From Adenophora triphylla var. japonica (taxonomy: Eukaryota > Streptophyta > Magnoliopsida > Asterales > Campanulaceae), in assembly GCA_022495995.1 (NCBI GenBank), contig JAFEMH010002343.1, forward strand, positions 124,001 to 188,000: a stretch of DNA of 64,000 nt. Reading direction: 5' to 3'. Below are positions 1 to 10,550 of this stretch, piece after piece (position 1 is the stretch's first letter; each line of letters opens with the position of its first letter). The translations under genes and the position numbers were made by a program. The notes under the pieces were generated by a model that searched no databases, was not told the origin of the DNA, and saw only the letters and a list, made by a program, of their open reading frames with translations.

Positions 1-135
1 CAGTTGATGTAATGCGCGAGGACTTTGAATCGTCTTCTAGCCGCAGTTGATGTAATGCGCGAGGACTTTGAATCGTCTTCTAGCCGCAGTTGATGTAATG
101 CGCGAGGACTTTGAATCGTCTTCTAGCCGCAGTTG
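1..135. repeat. 43-bp tandem repeat, three copies
   Basis: A 43-bp unit starting cagttgatgtaatgcg is repeated head to tail at 1, 44 and 87 with no visible difference between copies. The array probably continues left of the window. It lies in the inferred 3' UTR of the minus-strand Tat retrotransposon, a region known in this lineage to accumulate tandem repeats. Confidence 0.9.
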
Positions 136-595
136 TGGAGGCATGGCTGCCTTGTGCTTTGATAGCGGGAGGCGTAGATGCCTTTGTGTTTTTGCATGTT
201 GAGTAGAAGGTTGGACTTACGATGACTGCCGGTGCTTGCGCTGCCGTTGAAGTGGGCAAGGATGACGGCCGGTGATTGCTTCACCATTTGGCGTTTTGGA
301 GGCGCTTCGTGCCTTGGGACTTGTACTCGGAGGTGTTGGCTCCTTCTTGTGCTTGTTTTGCCGTTGAGTGGGCAAGGATGATGGCCGGTGCTGGGGATAT
401 GCAGTCTTGTATGACTTCCCTTTGACTTGTTGGGGAGGAGCTCGGGCTTACTTTGATGGCCGGTGCTTGCGTTGCCGTTGAAGTGGGCGAGGACCGGTCT
501 TACGTTGATGGCCGGTGCTTGAATTGTTGGGGATGCGTGACCTTGTAGGGGCCCTTTTCTGTTGGGAAGATGACTTCGGACCTCTTTTGAGGGCC
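136..595. repeat. Degenerate short repeats in the Tat 3' UTR
   Basis: No gene is seen. The stretch is built from scrambled words shared with the neighbouring arrays, such as gatggccggtgcttgcg, gccgttgaagtgggc and gaggcg...gtgccttgg. It looks like older, rearranged minisatellite material. Confidence 0.5.
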
Positions 596-1140
596 AGTGG
601 TTGAGTTGTCGTTGAGCGTTTGGAGGCGTCTTGTGCCTTGATATTCGTGCTGGGAGGTGTTGGCTCCTTCTTGAATTGCCGTTGAGCGGGCGTTGGTTGA
701 ATTGCCGTTGAGCGTTTGGAGGCGTCTTGTGCCTTAGGATTCGTGCTGGGAGGTGTTGGCTCCTTCTTGAATTGCCGTCGGGCGTTTTGGAGGCGTCTCG
801 TGCCTTGGGATTCGTGCTGGGAGGTGTTGGCTCCTTCTTGAATTGCCGTCGGGCGTTTTGGAGGCGTCTCGTGCCTTGGGATTCGTGCTGGGAGGTGTTG
901 GCTCCTTCTTGAATTGCCGTCGGGCGTTTTGGAGGCGTCTCGTGCCTTGGGATTCGTGCTGGGAGGTGTTGGCTCCTTCTTGAATTGCCGTCGGGCGTTT
1001 TGGAGCGTCTCGTGCCTTGGGATTCGTCTTTGGGAGGTGTTGGCTCCTTCTTGAATTGCCGTCGGGCGTTTTGGAGGCGTCTCGTGCCTTGGGATTCGTG
1101 CTGGGAGGTGTTGGCTCCTTCTCGAATTGCCGTTGAGCGG
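596..1140. repeat. 71-bp minisatellite
   Basis: Units carrying ggcgttttggaggcgtctcg followed by tgccttgggattcgtgctgg repeat with a 71-bp period. The ggcgtttt word occurs at 781, 852, 923, 994 and 1065. Older, shortened copies lie at about 600-720. One copy near 1010 has lost a g of the gaggcg word and another near 1027 carries tctttggg. The open antisense reading frame across the array is a by-product of the repeat. Confidence 0.92.
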
Positions 1141-1145
1141 GCGGT

Positions 1146-1265
1146 GGTTGAATTGCCGTTGAAGTGGGCGAGGACCGGTCTTACGTTGATGGCCGGGGAT
1201 TGAATTGCCGTTGGAGTGGGCGAGGACCGGTCTTACGTTGATGGCCGGGGATTGAATTGAAGGGT
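1146..1265. repeat. 51-bp direct repeat, two copies
   Basis: A unit containing gtgggcgaggaccggtct, acgttgatggccgg and ggattgaattg is present twice at about 1156-1206 and 1207-1258. A further diverged copy of its core is at about 484-515. It forms the boundary between the minisatellites and the promoter-like block at 1360. Confidence 0.75.
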
Positions 1266-1360
1266 TAGGGACCATTCTGCACTTGGATTTGCTGAAAAAG
1301 GCCTTAGGACAGCCAGGGGCAAAGATTATAAGGGCAGGAAAGTAATTTGGTCACCCCTTG

Positions 1361-1460
1361 CAAAGAGGTCCGTACGGACCAACCTGGCTGCAAAGAGGTC
1401 CGTACGGACCACCTTGGTTTTTTTACAGTTCCCAGGTTTTGACCAGGTTTAAATGCCGAG
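1361..1460 (+). promoter_or_regulatory. Putative promoter of antisense ORF A with paired palindromes
   Basis: Two perfect copies of the 14-bp palindrome GGTCCGTACGGACC lie at 1367-1380 and 1397-1410, each preceded by caaaga and spaced 30 bp start to start. A TATA-like tttaaat is at 1448-1454, followed by a pyrimidine-rich leader and the ATG at 1567. The same arrangement precedes ORF B at 4747-4820 and, on the minus strand, the LTR TATA box at 15594. Promoter function is inferred from this threefold recurrence. Confidence 0.55.
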
Positions 1461-1566
1461 CCCTTCCCCATTCCTTCTTCTTCCGTGCGTGAACCAGAGA
1501 GAGAGAAAGAGAGAAAATCCTCCATTGTTAACCAAAATCAACAATTTTTTGCTTGAATTGCTTGCC

Positions 1567-4410
1567 ATGGCTGAAGGATCTCGAAGGAGTCGTCGTCAAC
1601 GCAGTCAAGAGGTGGTCGAGCAACGGATGGAGCTTCAAAGGAATTGGATTTCGTTCGTTCCATCTTCGAAGAACCCGGATGTCTTGTATCCGAATCCGGA
1701 GGTGCACAATCGTCGCTCTATGAACGTTGGGGAGGTAAGAAATCCGTTCCGTTTTGATTCCCTGCTCGAATTTTTGAATGCTAGAACTAGGTTTTAGTTT
1801 TTCGCATTTTTGAATTTTTTGTTATTATTATTTTTTTTTATGCCTTTTTGTGAAATTCTTGATGAATTGTTGAAAATGGACATGTAAAAATTGTGGGTAT
1901 GTGTATTTTGTGCAGAAATGTGTAGATTAGCTCTTATTTGTGAAAATAAAGTGCCTCTCTAATGAAATGCATGCTTTAGTGTTTTGTACCGTATGCTATT
2001 TATGTATGTACATTATGAGAAAAGTTTGTCGTGTAGTGACAATTTTTGTGAAAAAATGTGACATGTGCCGTGTTTTGTGACGGGTTATATGTGAAAGTGT
2101 GTGCCGTGTAGGGACGGATTTTTTTGAAAAATGTGTTATGCATATGTGTCGTGCCGTGTGTGCCATGTTTTTGGGTGACGGACTTTGTGGGGAAAATATG
2201 TGCAATATGTGCCGTGTTTTTGTGACGGGTTATATGTGAAAAATATGTGCAATGTGTGCCGTGTTTTGTGACGGGATATATGTGAAAAATATGTGCAATG
2301 TGTGCCGTGTTTTGTGACGGGTTATATGTGCCTTTGTTTTATATTAAATCTTGTGATTGACGTACCTTTCTTTGTGTTTACTGCGGGATGCGGGGCTTAT
2401 GGCGGGAAGGCCAAGGATGAAGACTCGGGGTCGCTCGAGGCTATTGTTGGCTGTGGCGGCGGATGCACGATATTTACGTGGACGGTAGGCCGAGTCCCGG
2501 AGGCTGGTCTACGCTTCGGCACAGGGGTGTTCGTCGAGAACACGGCCGGAGTTTCGATACGAGGAAGAACAAGAGCGTCTTCCTTGGCCTTTACGAGTGC
2601 TTGGTGGGATACCACCCACACCTTCCATCTGAGTGGGGAGAGGTGACGGTGACGCCGACCGATTTTCTTTGCGATTCTGAGGCTTTCCTTCGAAGGAGGG
2701 CCGGTGCGGTGGAAGATATGATCTACTGATGTGGTGTTGACCGAGCTGCTGGGCTTTGAGCCTCGTCCTCGCGGGGGCACAGGCATGTTGTATAGCGATG
2801 TGGAGCTGAGGATCACGTCCGGCATTGGGGCCTACATCGGGGTACCGGCCGGGTGACGCGGAGCAGTGGCGCGCTCCTTTTTGTGGTATGCACTTTGTCA
2901 GAGACTTTGTTCTCGAACCACGCGACCGCGGCTCCCTTTGCTTTGTTGGAGAGCTTGATTGACTGGATAGGGTCCGTGATATTGCTTGGGGCGAGGCAGG
3001 CTTGGCCGAGCTCTACTTCTCTTTGGACCGGTTTAGCGAGGTGTGGATTCATTGGCTTTGTTTGACTCGCTTTGGAGAGTATGAGTTTATTGCTGTTTTT
3101 GATTTAGCAACTTGTCGTTTCTCCGTTTTCTTTTGCACTGAGCCTTCTCTGTTTTTGTCGCAGGTGTGGTTTTATGAGATTTTCCAGTGCTTCCCGTGGG
3201 ATAGAGATCCGGGGGCTTCTTTGCGTACCACTGCTATCTTTGAGGTCAGGCTCGTGCGGCGAGGAAGAGGAGGACCAGCAGGGGAAGCTCACCATCGCCT
3301 ATGGGGATGTGCAGGAGCGTCTGGAGCGGGGTAGCCAGGAGGGGTCTGTTTTGTTCCCGTGGGCTCGGTATGAGGGTATGAGTTTGAGGGCTCCCGAGGT
3401 GACAGCCGCGTGAGAGAAGATGCCTGCGGGCTTGACCTGCGATGTTATGTATTTGGGGGAGCGGGTCTTCTGGCAGCATGGCCCCGGTGTGCTTCCCGTG
3501 GCTCCGAGGGACCCTCCCTTTGGGATGCTTGATTCCCGAGACATGGACGTGCTCGATTTTGAGAGGTACCTTGGCGGTGTCGGCGCCGAGGAGTTCATTT
3601 TGTATGGAGAGGAGTACGGGGCCTTCGTGAGGAGGAAGCTGAGGACGCCGCAGGTACTGGCGCGGGAGAGAGAGGCTGGCCCGCAGGCTCCCCCAGAGGT
3701 TCCGATGCCGGGACCGGATTTCACGTACGTCCGCGGGGACGGATCGAGGAGGAGGGTGTTCATGCCGTTCTGGCTTGAGGCGAACTCTGCTGCATACAGA
3801 GTGGACCCCGATAGATCGGTGAGTGTGCTGACTCTTTTCCATCTTGGCATCTTTTCTGTATTTTTCTCTTTTTGTTGTTGAGTATAACTGTATTGCTGAG
3901 CGTTTCCTTGGCTGCTTGTTGGTGCAGGTCCCGGGGAGAGCCTATGATATGCTGACTCGCCGTTACGTGGCGATGAGGTCGTTTGCGAAGAAGATGGCTT
4001 CGAAGATATCTTGTCGGTCTTCGCGACGCGTGCCGGCGTACGAGCCTATGCCTTCGAGGCATTCTGTGGACGTTCCTCCGCCTAGAGCCGAGCCGGAGCC
4101 GCAGCAGGAGGGGCCTTCGAGGGGGCGGCATAGCATGGATGCCGGGACGTCTTCGGGAGCTGCAGGGCCTTCGAGGGAGCAGCCCTTTTATCAGTTCATG
4201 CCTCCGCATGGCGCACAGGGTGAGGGTTCCTCAGAGCCTTCTTTCTTTGATCCTTTCGCCGGATTTGATCCTTCTGAGTACTTTTCGTGGGAGCCTCCGG
4301 CGGGTGCTCGGTATTCTGACGACGAGGATGTGACGGGCGAGTTCGCTGGGATGCCCGACTTCTCTCTGGAGGACCTTGGCGAGGATGATGATGCTGAGGA
4401 GTCTGATTAG
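1567..4410 (+). pseudogene. Plant-mobile-domain (PMD)-like additional ORF A of the Tat retrotransposon, broken
   Basis: This reads on the strand opposite to gag-pol. The first exon (1567-1734, 56 codons) encodes a basic, Arg-rich N-terminus and ends at a good donor (gag|gtaaga). Later pieces lie at about 2383-2730, 2830-3060, 3165-3410, 3420-3819 and 3929-4410. A cag acceptor precedes VWFYEIFQCFP at 3163, a gtgagt donor is at 3820 and a gcag acceptor at 3928. The segments LAELYFSLDRFSE, VWFYEIFQCFP, PWARYEGMS and FWQHGPG follow the order of the aminotransferase-like plant mobile domain. The C-terminus is acidic and ends EESD. Frameshifts and a TGA at 3411, probably once Trp, break it. Extra PMD-like ORFs, sense or antisense, are known from Tat-lineage elements. 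The exon structure is inferred. Confidence 0.6.
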
Positions 4411-4740
4411 GATTCATTTGCTTTCCCTCTTTTCATATCCCTCTTTTTTTTGTTTAGCAACAGACATTTATGGGTACCTGTAATAAAACACACGTATTTG
4501 CATGGCAAACAGCATTTTATTTTAAGATGTAATGTCATTTTTGTGATTCCCGGGATTTGTCCTAGAAATGGTTGCTATTATTATTATATTTTTGTGCATG
4601 CCACGTGAGCTGAGAGTGCGTTTGTGGGTAGTGTATGTTCACCGGGAATGGCTTTGGCCAGTGTTTGGGCAGTTTGGAGCAAGGTTTTGCTGAGGACAGT
4701 GGTTGTTGTACTGTTTGCTGGGGAAAATGGGTTCTGTTTG
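4411..4740 (+). other. 3' flank of ORF A and spacer
   Basis: No gene is seen. An AATAAA signal lies at 4482-4487, about 75 bp after the ORF A stop, and may serve as its polyadenylation signal. The rest is spacer leading to the second promoter-like block. Confidence 0.4.
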
Positions 4741-4820
4741 CAAGGAGGTCCGTACGGACATACTTAGCATGCAAAGAGGTCCGTACGGACCAACCTTGCT
4801 TTTGGGAAGGACATAAATGC
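4741..4820 (+). promoter_or_regulatory. Putative promoter of antisense ORF B with paired palindromes
   Basis: The palindrome occurs at 4747-4760 with its last base changed (GGTCCGTACGGACA) and perfectly at 4778-4791, a spacing of 31 bp. A TATA-like cataaat follows at 4812-4818, 20 bp after the second copy. The downstream cttccccatt-rich leader resembles that of ORF A, and the ATG is at 4911. Function is inferred from conservation with the other two modules. Confidence 0.55.
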
Positions 4821-4910
4821 TTTCCAGTGTCTGGTTCTTCCCCATTTCCCCATTTGCAGCCATTTTCGAGCTTTCTTCCCCATTTTCTCTAGGAACCTCC
4901 ATTTTTGCCA

Positions 4911-6178
4911 TGGATTCTTCGTACGTCCCTAGAATTTTGCCGAGGCTTTCGCAGGAGAGGCAAGCACACTTTCTTGAGCAGCTGAAAACGTGGATGCGGC
5001 GCCGTATGAGGCATCAGAGACGGGCTTTCGAGGTAAGGTTTCGTCTTTGCTCGATTTGGTCTTTTAAGGAGTTGGTTCCTGATTGGGATTTGTTGCGGGC
5101 TGCCGCGAAGTTCTGGGATGTTAGGAGGCATGTGTATTGCTTCTCTTACAACGAACTAGTGCCCACTTTTGAGGATTTTCGGGCTTTGATGGGGGGACCG
5201 GAGGTGGAGGCCATCTCGCTTCCTTTGATTGGTGGTCCTGCGGTGCGCGTGAAGCTTGCAGGCTTTCTTCGTACTTCGTTGGAAGAAGTGCAGGGCATGA
5301 TCCTTGATTCGGGTCATATCGACATTTCTGAGCTGCCGGAGCGGTTCATGGTTGATGATGAGAGTGACGTCTCTTGGGATGCATTTGCCTTGTGCACGAT
5401 AGCGACGCTCTTCATGGTCAGCTCCCTCGGCATTTGTGATGGGGCTTTGCTAGATGTGGTAGGGCACCTTTGCAGCTGGAGAGGATATTGTCCCGTTAGT
5501 CTTGGGGAGACTCTTCATGGTATCGACCGTCTGGCGACTGGGGATCGGTTCATGAGAGGGGGAAGCCCCGCTTTGCTCACCTTGTGGCTGCGAGAGAGAC
5601 TTCAGGCCATGTCCGAGGCTCCGACGTCGTTTAGCCCGTGGTCATTTGCTCAGCGACCTCTTGTGTTGGATATGGATCGATCCGCTGGGAGAGATGGATG
5701 GCACGGCTTGGTACGCATCAAATCATTTGGTGGGTTCCTTGTTGGAGGATTGAGACTAGGAGGATCTTGCGGGAAGGGTCCTACGTTGTCGAGTTCCGGG
5801 TTTGTCTTGGTCCTCCTTCTATATTCCGTCGCTTGTTTCCGGCGGTTTGGGATGAAGCGAGGAGCCTTTGTTGGGGTGGGATGACCTTGCTCTGCGGAGG
5901 TAGTTCCTCTTTGTATGGCGGCTTCGGGTGCCTTCTTGTATTTTACGAGGGTATGGAAGTATTCCGCTTTCCCTCTGTGGTACTCCTTAGACGTCGGGGA
6001 GCGTTGTATTGACGACTCGGTACACGGCTTTGGTATGAGCGGCGTGTTGGGCGATCCCAAGTGGTCTTGGAGAGCGAGGCGTGTAGCGATTCTAGGACCC
6101 GGTTGCCGTAGTAGCTATTGCCTTAGGAGTGCGAAGCACAGTCGACCCTTTGGATGTGACGGGAGACACTTTGTTTGA
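4911..6178 (+). pseudogene. DUF7745-like additional ORF B of the Tat retrotransposon, broken
   Basis: The frame opens at 4911 (MDSSYVPRILPRLSQERQAH) and stays open to about 5710. It includes DWDLLRAAAKFWD and the segment YNELVPTFEDFRALMG, which matches the entry motif of the DUF7745/plant-mobile-type proteins carried by plant retroelements (small residues, FWD, then PTxE/DxFxxLxG). After GRDGWHG near 5705 the reading continues in other frames (MARLGTHQIIWW, then FERVWKYSAFPLWY-like residues near 5950), so at least two frameshifts disrupt it. A gaggtaagg at 5030 could be a splice donor, but the frame stays open through it. The cellular role of such proteins is unknown. The family assignment is by eye and tentative. 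Confidence 0.5.
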
Positions 6179-7266
6179 CTACGAGACTAGAGTTGACCGG
6201 CCCCGACGGGGAGAGGTCCTCTTTTGCGGACTCGCGGGGAGGAGATCCGAGCCGAAGCACGGGCGAATGAAGCCACGAGCTCTTTGGATTGTTTGACTCT
6301 ACGGGGAGGACCCCGGATCTCGGGCCCGAGAGACGCGAGTTGGTTCACGTGGAGCGAAAGAAGACTCGCCGGGGACGAGGGAAGAAAGGAAAGAATGGCG
6401 AGGGACAAGCGCGAGATGGCGCGGAATGACCTCCTAAGTATCCATTCATTGCATTTGCAAACACATTATTTGTTAAATGTATTAATCTGGCTTTTAGCAT
6501 GTTGTGAACTTGAGAGTAGACCGTGCTTGAACTCATCAACAAATGTTGTAACCGTTAGTGATTTGTGATTTACTTTTAAAGCTTTGTCGAGACGCAAGAT
6601 CTCTTGTTTGCCTTTGCTTTCTTTTGTGCACTTTGTCGGCGTCCATCTTTGGACTTTTACATTGCATTTGCGGGACTTGAAGCGATGCAGGCCATGACGG
6701 CAATCCCCTTTGCGAGGCTTTGTGCTTGGGCGAGAGGTTGAATGCTCCCGACAAGTCGTTTTGACGGTCTTTTTCGTAGCTTCCTTGCCTCTTGTTGGCG
6801 TCGGGCTCTTGACCTCTTTTTGCGGCTTACGCTTGAGCTTCTTTTATTTATTGTTTTTTGTGAGCCCTTGCTCGAGCTCTCTTTTTTTTGTTTTTTTTTT
6901 GAGCCCTTGCTCGAGCTCTTTTTTTTTTTTTTTTTGAAGCGCGTGAAGGCGAAGACAAGCCCTGGCTTGGAAGCGAGACATGAGTCGGTCGTTTGATCTT
7001 TGAGTGACCCTCGGATGTCCTTTGATGTTGCCGCCGTCGTTTGACTTGGTCAAGGTGGCTGTTGGGGCGTGTTCTTGAAAAGTGCGTAGCTTGATGGAGG
7101 TCTTGATTGACATTCAAACTTTTGACTTTTTGTGTATTTTTAGACCGGACCAATTAAGGTTGCCTACGTTCCCCGGACTAGAGGGCTCGGAGTGCGTAGT
7201 TCGACACTACATGGAGTGCCAAGAGATGCACGGTTGTTCTTCTTTAGGCGAAGTATCTGCGAAGTT
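6179..7266. other. Spacer between ORF B and the end of pol, with homopolymer T tracts
   Basis: No gene can be supported. The + strand text gagcccttgctcgagctc followed by a long T run appears twice (6861-6890 and 6900-6935), a small tandem duplication. On the minus strand this is the sequence just 3' of pol. The end of ORF B may extend into the start of the stretch in a shifted frame. Confidence 0.4.
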
Positions 7267-7273
7267 TGCTTAG

Positions 7274-8450
7274 TTATTTGGATTCATGAAGGGATTGCCG
7301 TCTAGGTACATCGGCTTCATGGCGCCTCCGGAGAAGATCTTTTGAACCACGAAAGGGCCGATCCATGTGGGTTCCCATTTTCCCGAGTGGGTTGGTTCGA
7401 GTGGGAGGCTTTTCTTTGAGTACAAGGTCGCCTTCCACGATGTCTCGGGATTTGACTTTCTTGTCGAAAGCTCTAGCCATCCTGCTTTGATAGGCTCGGA
7501 CGTGTTCCATGGCCTTTAGTCGTCGCTCGTCTAGCGAGCCAATTCGTCGTGTCGGCTTCGGAGCCATTCAACTTCGTTGATGTCATTTTCCAGCGGCACT
7601 CGGAGTGAGGGAATTTCCGGCTCGATGGGAAGGGGCTTCCATCCCGTATGTCGGGGCAAATGGGGTTTCTCCCGTGGGCATTCGGCGATGTGCGGTAGCC
7701 CCAAAGTGCAAGGTGCGGCTTCTCGGGCCAATCTCGTCCTCGGGTGGTCATTTTTCGGATGATCCGTTCGAGGGTTTTGTTTCTTTGCTTCCACGGCGCC
7801 GTTTGTTTGTGGCCGGTAGGGAGAAGATTTGTGGCGTGTGATCTTGAATTCGGCCCGGCGATGCAGCCGAATTCCCCTTCGAAGTGTGAGCCATTATCCG
7901 ATATGACCTCATTTGGGATGCCGTATCGGCGAGATGATGTTTTCCTTGAGGAAATGCGCGACCTTCTTGGAGGTGAGTACCTTGTAGGACTTGGCTTCGA
8001 CCCATTTGGTGAAGTAGTCGATGGCTACTAAGATGAACTCGTGACCGTTCTTTGCTGGCGGAGCGATTTTCCCGATGACGTCAATTCCCCAGTGGCAAAG
8101 GGCCAAGGTGTAGTCATGCGGTAGAGATCGTGGGGCGGTAGATGATTGAGGTTGGAGAACCGTTGGCACTTGTCGCGGCTTCGGACAAAGTGGATGCAAT
8201 CTGCCTCCATGGAGATCCGGTAGTAGCCCATCCACGAGAATGATTTGCATCGGGGCTCTGGCGTTCATGTGGGGACCGCAAGCCCCATTGTGGACTTCGT
8301 TCATGAACTTGTTTGCTTCTTCTTGGGCGATGCGGCGTAGGAGTGGCCCGTAGTAGCGTTTCTTGTATAGCATGTCCCCGAGGATGACGAAGTGAGAGGC
8401 GGCGTTTTAGGGCCATGATGCTCTTGGTTTTGACCCCTTACGTGTGTGGG
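7274..8450 (-). pseudogene. Integrase domain of the Tat element
   Basis: The minus strand from about 8400 to 7900 encodes the YKKRYYGPLLRRI region, a zinc-finger-like stretch in another frame, and a core beginning WGIDVIGKIAPPAKNGHEFI with IDYFTKWVEAK. The C-terminal half, about 7750-7274, carries ALWGYRTSPNAHGRNP and the LDERRLKAMEHVRAYQSRMA region typical of gypsy integrases, then a short basic tail. At least three frame changes are needed to pass through it, so it is inactive in this copy. It would integrate the element's cDNA in the nucleus. Confidence 0.8.
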
Positions 8451-8635
8451 TCTTCCTTGTTCATGAAGGTGGTTTCCCGTTCTTGAGGTATTGGAAGATC
8501 TGGTTATACCATGGCTCATTGACGGGCTTAGGTTACAGTTCGATCTCACAACGGTAGGCGGGAATTTCCTTTCGTCCGACTTTGAAGGGTTTGATTGCTT
8601 TTCCTTCGGGGATTTCCACAAGGAAGCCAAGGTGG

Positions 8636-9088
8636 CTAAGGCATCTGCAAACTGTTTCGGTCTCTTGGCAAGTAGTGGAAGGTGACCTCTTTGAATTGTG
8701 TGATGAGGTCCTCCATGCGGCATGGTATTTTTGCAAGCACAGGTCTATGGTTTTCCACTTGTTGGAGACTTGGTTGATGATCAAGTGAGTCCCCATAAAC
8801 TTCGAGTTTGGACATTCCTCTCGAGTGCGGCTTGTAGTCAGCGGCGCGAGCTTCATATTCGGCGGCATTGTTGGTTACCTCGAAATTGAGCTTTATAGCA
8901 ATTGGGGTGTGCTCGTCCTTGGGATCTACCAAGAGCATACCGATGCCGTTTCCCTTTTTGTTGGCTGCTCCGTCGAAGAACGGTTGCCATCGATTTTCGC
9001 CTTCGATTGCGAAGATTCCCTCGTCTGGAAATTGTGGTTCGGGGCCTCGAGCCTCGTCGGTTGGGAAATCGGCCGGTTGTTCGGCCAT
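8636..9088 (-). pseudogene. Archaeal-type RNase H domain of the Tat element
   Basis: The minus-strand frame contains FFDGAANKKGNGIGMLL, then a TNNAAEYEA motif, which are the first and later catalytic signatures of the second RNase H found in Tat-lineage elements. The HYLPRDRNS segment near 8650 matches the end of the domain. The domain follows the gypsy RNase H and precedes integrase, as expected. The frame is open over 150 codons, but its flanks are frameshifted. Confidence 0.8.
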
Positions 9089-9099
9089 GGCCCGTCCCT

Positions 9100-9420
9100 T
9101 GATTGACTTTTGGTTTTACGTACTTGATGTCAAATTCCGCTAGGAAGAAAGACCATTTGGCGAGCCTCATTGTGAGAGATGGTTTGTCGAAGAGGTACTT
9201 GGGGTCCATTTTGGAAACCAAGTGTACGTGTGCGGCTGCATGTAGTGCCGTAGTTTCCGACAACCCATACAGGCTGCGCGAGGTTTTCTCGAGGGCCGAG
9301 TAATTGAGTTCTGCCTTGAAACTTTCGGCGAAGTAGATGGCGTTTCGACCCGTGACTCCTTCTTTTCTTGACGAGCATGGCTCAGCTGCGGTGTCGGTCA
9401 CGGTTAGGTATAGCAAGAGT
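9100..9420 (-). pseudogene. Ty3/gypsy RNase H domain of the Tat element
   Basis: Minus-strand residues YSALEKTSRSLYGLSE followed, after a frame change, by HVHLVSKMDPKYLFDKPSLT and RLAKWSFFLAEFDIKYV match the region downstream of gypsy reverse transcriptases. Two frames are needed. In an intact element this domain degrades the RNA strand during reverse transcription. Confidence 0.75.
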
Positions 9421-9559
9421 GGCTTTTCCTCGTGGGGAGGACGAGAGAATCGGAGGACTCACAAGGTATGCTTTTATTTTTCAAAGGCATCTTGGCATTC
9501 GAGTTCCATTCGATGTCGGCGTTCTTCTTCATCGGTTTGAAGATTGGCTCGCACATAGA

Positions 9560-10300
9560 GGTCAATTGGTTGTGAAGCGGGCGATATATTGCGGGCGGCC
9601 CATGAAGCTTTTCACCTCTGTGCGAGTTTGCGGTGGTCTCATCTCGATGATAGCCTTGATCTTTTGAGGATCTACCTCGATGCCTCTCTCGGTGACCATG
9701 TATCCCAAAACCTTGCCTCGGCTAACCCCAAATGTGCATTTGGCGGGGTTAAGCCTCATTGAGTGTTTTCGGAGGCGATTGAAGAATTTTCTCAGTGCAT
9801 GAGGTGTTGTCCGTCTGATCCCTTTGAGTGAACGATCATGTCATCGACGTACACTTCGATCTCTTTGTGGATCATATCGTGGAAGAGGGCGGTTCTTTGC
9901 CCGTTGGTAGAGTAGCCCAGCGTTCTTTAGTCCGAACGGCATTCTTGTGTAGCGATAGGTTCCCCGAGGGGTTGTGAAAAGTTGTCTTTTCTTGGTCTTC
10001 TTCGGCCATCTTGATTTGATTGTAGCCGGCAAAACCGTCCACGAAGGACTTGACTTCAAAATTGGTGTAGTGTCTACCAACATGTCGATGTTGGGTAGTG
10101 GAAAATCGTCCTTGGGACTTGCTTTGTTGAGATCTCGGAAGTCCACGCAACAGGCGTACTTTTCCATTGGCCTTGGTGACCGTGACGATATTGGAGAGCC
10201 ATGTGGGGTACTCGATCACCACGATGAAGCCGACGGAGCATTTTTCGATCTCCTCTTTGACTTGTAAAGACCATTACGGCTTGATTCGGCGTAGCTTTTG
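9560..10300 (-). pseudogene. Reverse transcriptase domain of the Tat element
   Basis: The minus strand carries VDFRDLNKASPKDDFPLPNI (about 10140), FVDGFAGYNQIKMAEEDQEK (about 10020), a PFGLKNAG segment (about 9920) and the catalytic YVDD motif at about 9850. RLNPAKCTFGVSRGKVLGY follows near 9740. These are in the canonical order of the fingers and palm. Frame changes occur between nearly every block, so the domain is not functional here. Confidence 0.88.
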
Positions 10301-10309
10301 CTTGATGGG

Positions 10310-10550
10310 CTTAGCCTCGGGATTGAGGGATCCGGTGCTCTACAATGTTAGGATCTAATCCGGGCATGTCTCGGTAAGACCAAGCGAACACGTCCACGAA
10401 CTCTTTGAGCGGTGCGGTCAATGCGTCTTGCTCTGTGCGGGTGAAGAAACTTCCGATTTGCGTCTCTTTTGGCTCTTGGCGGTTCCCAAATTCACTTTGG
10501 TTAAAACCTCCTCGGCGGCTTGGGCCCGGTTTTCTCTCGTTTGACAACAT
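10310..10550 (-). pseudogene. Protease-to-reverse-transcriptase linker of the Tat element
   Basis: The minus-strand frame contains FVDVFAWSYRDMPGLDPNIV followed by HRIP, a strongly conserved run just before the reverse transcriptase of Tat-type elements. It confirms the lineage and the order of domains. Between 10560 and 11650 the minus strand carries only short fragments that I cannot assign. Confidence 0.75.

Noticed and set aside
448..1275. Open antisense frame of 275 codons with repeating Pro/Arg/His motifs
   Set aside because: It is a direct translation of the 71-bp and 51-bp tandem repeats. There is no family resemblance, promoter or non-repeat coding signal.
1300..1460. Possible left (3') LTR of the Tat element, because it shares the palindromes with 15600-15880
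   Set aside because: Only the palindromes and a few flanking bases match. The surrounding sequence, TATA context and LTR ends do not. The 3' LTR must lie outside the window.
3246..3850. Two long antisense frames overlapping ORF A
   Set aside because: They are shadows in GC-rich coding DNA. The + strand frames carry the recognisable PMD-like segments and splice signals.
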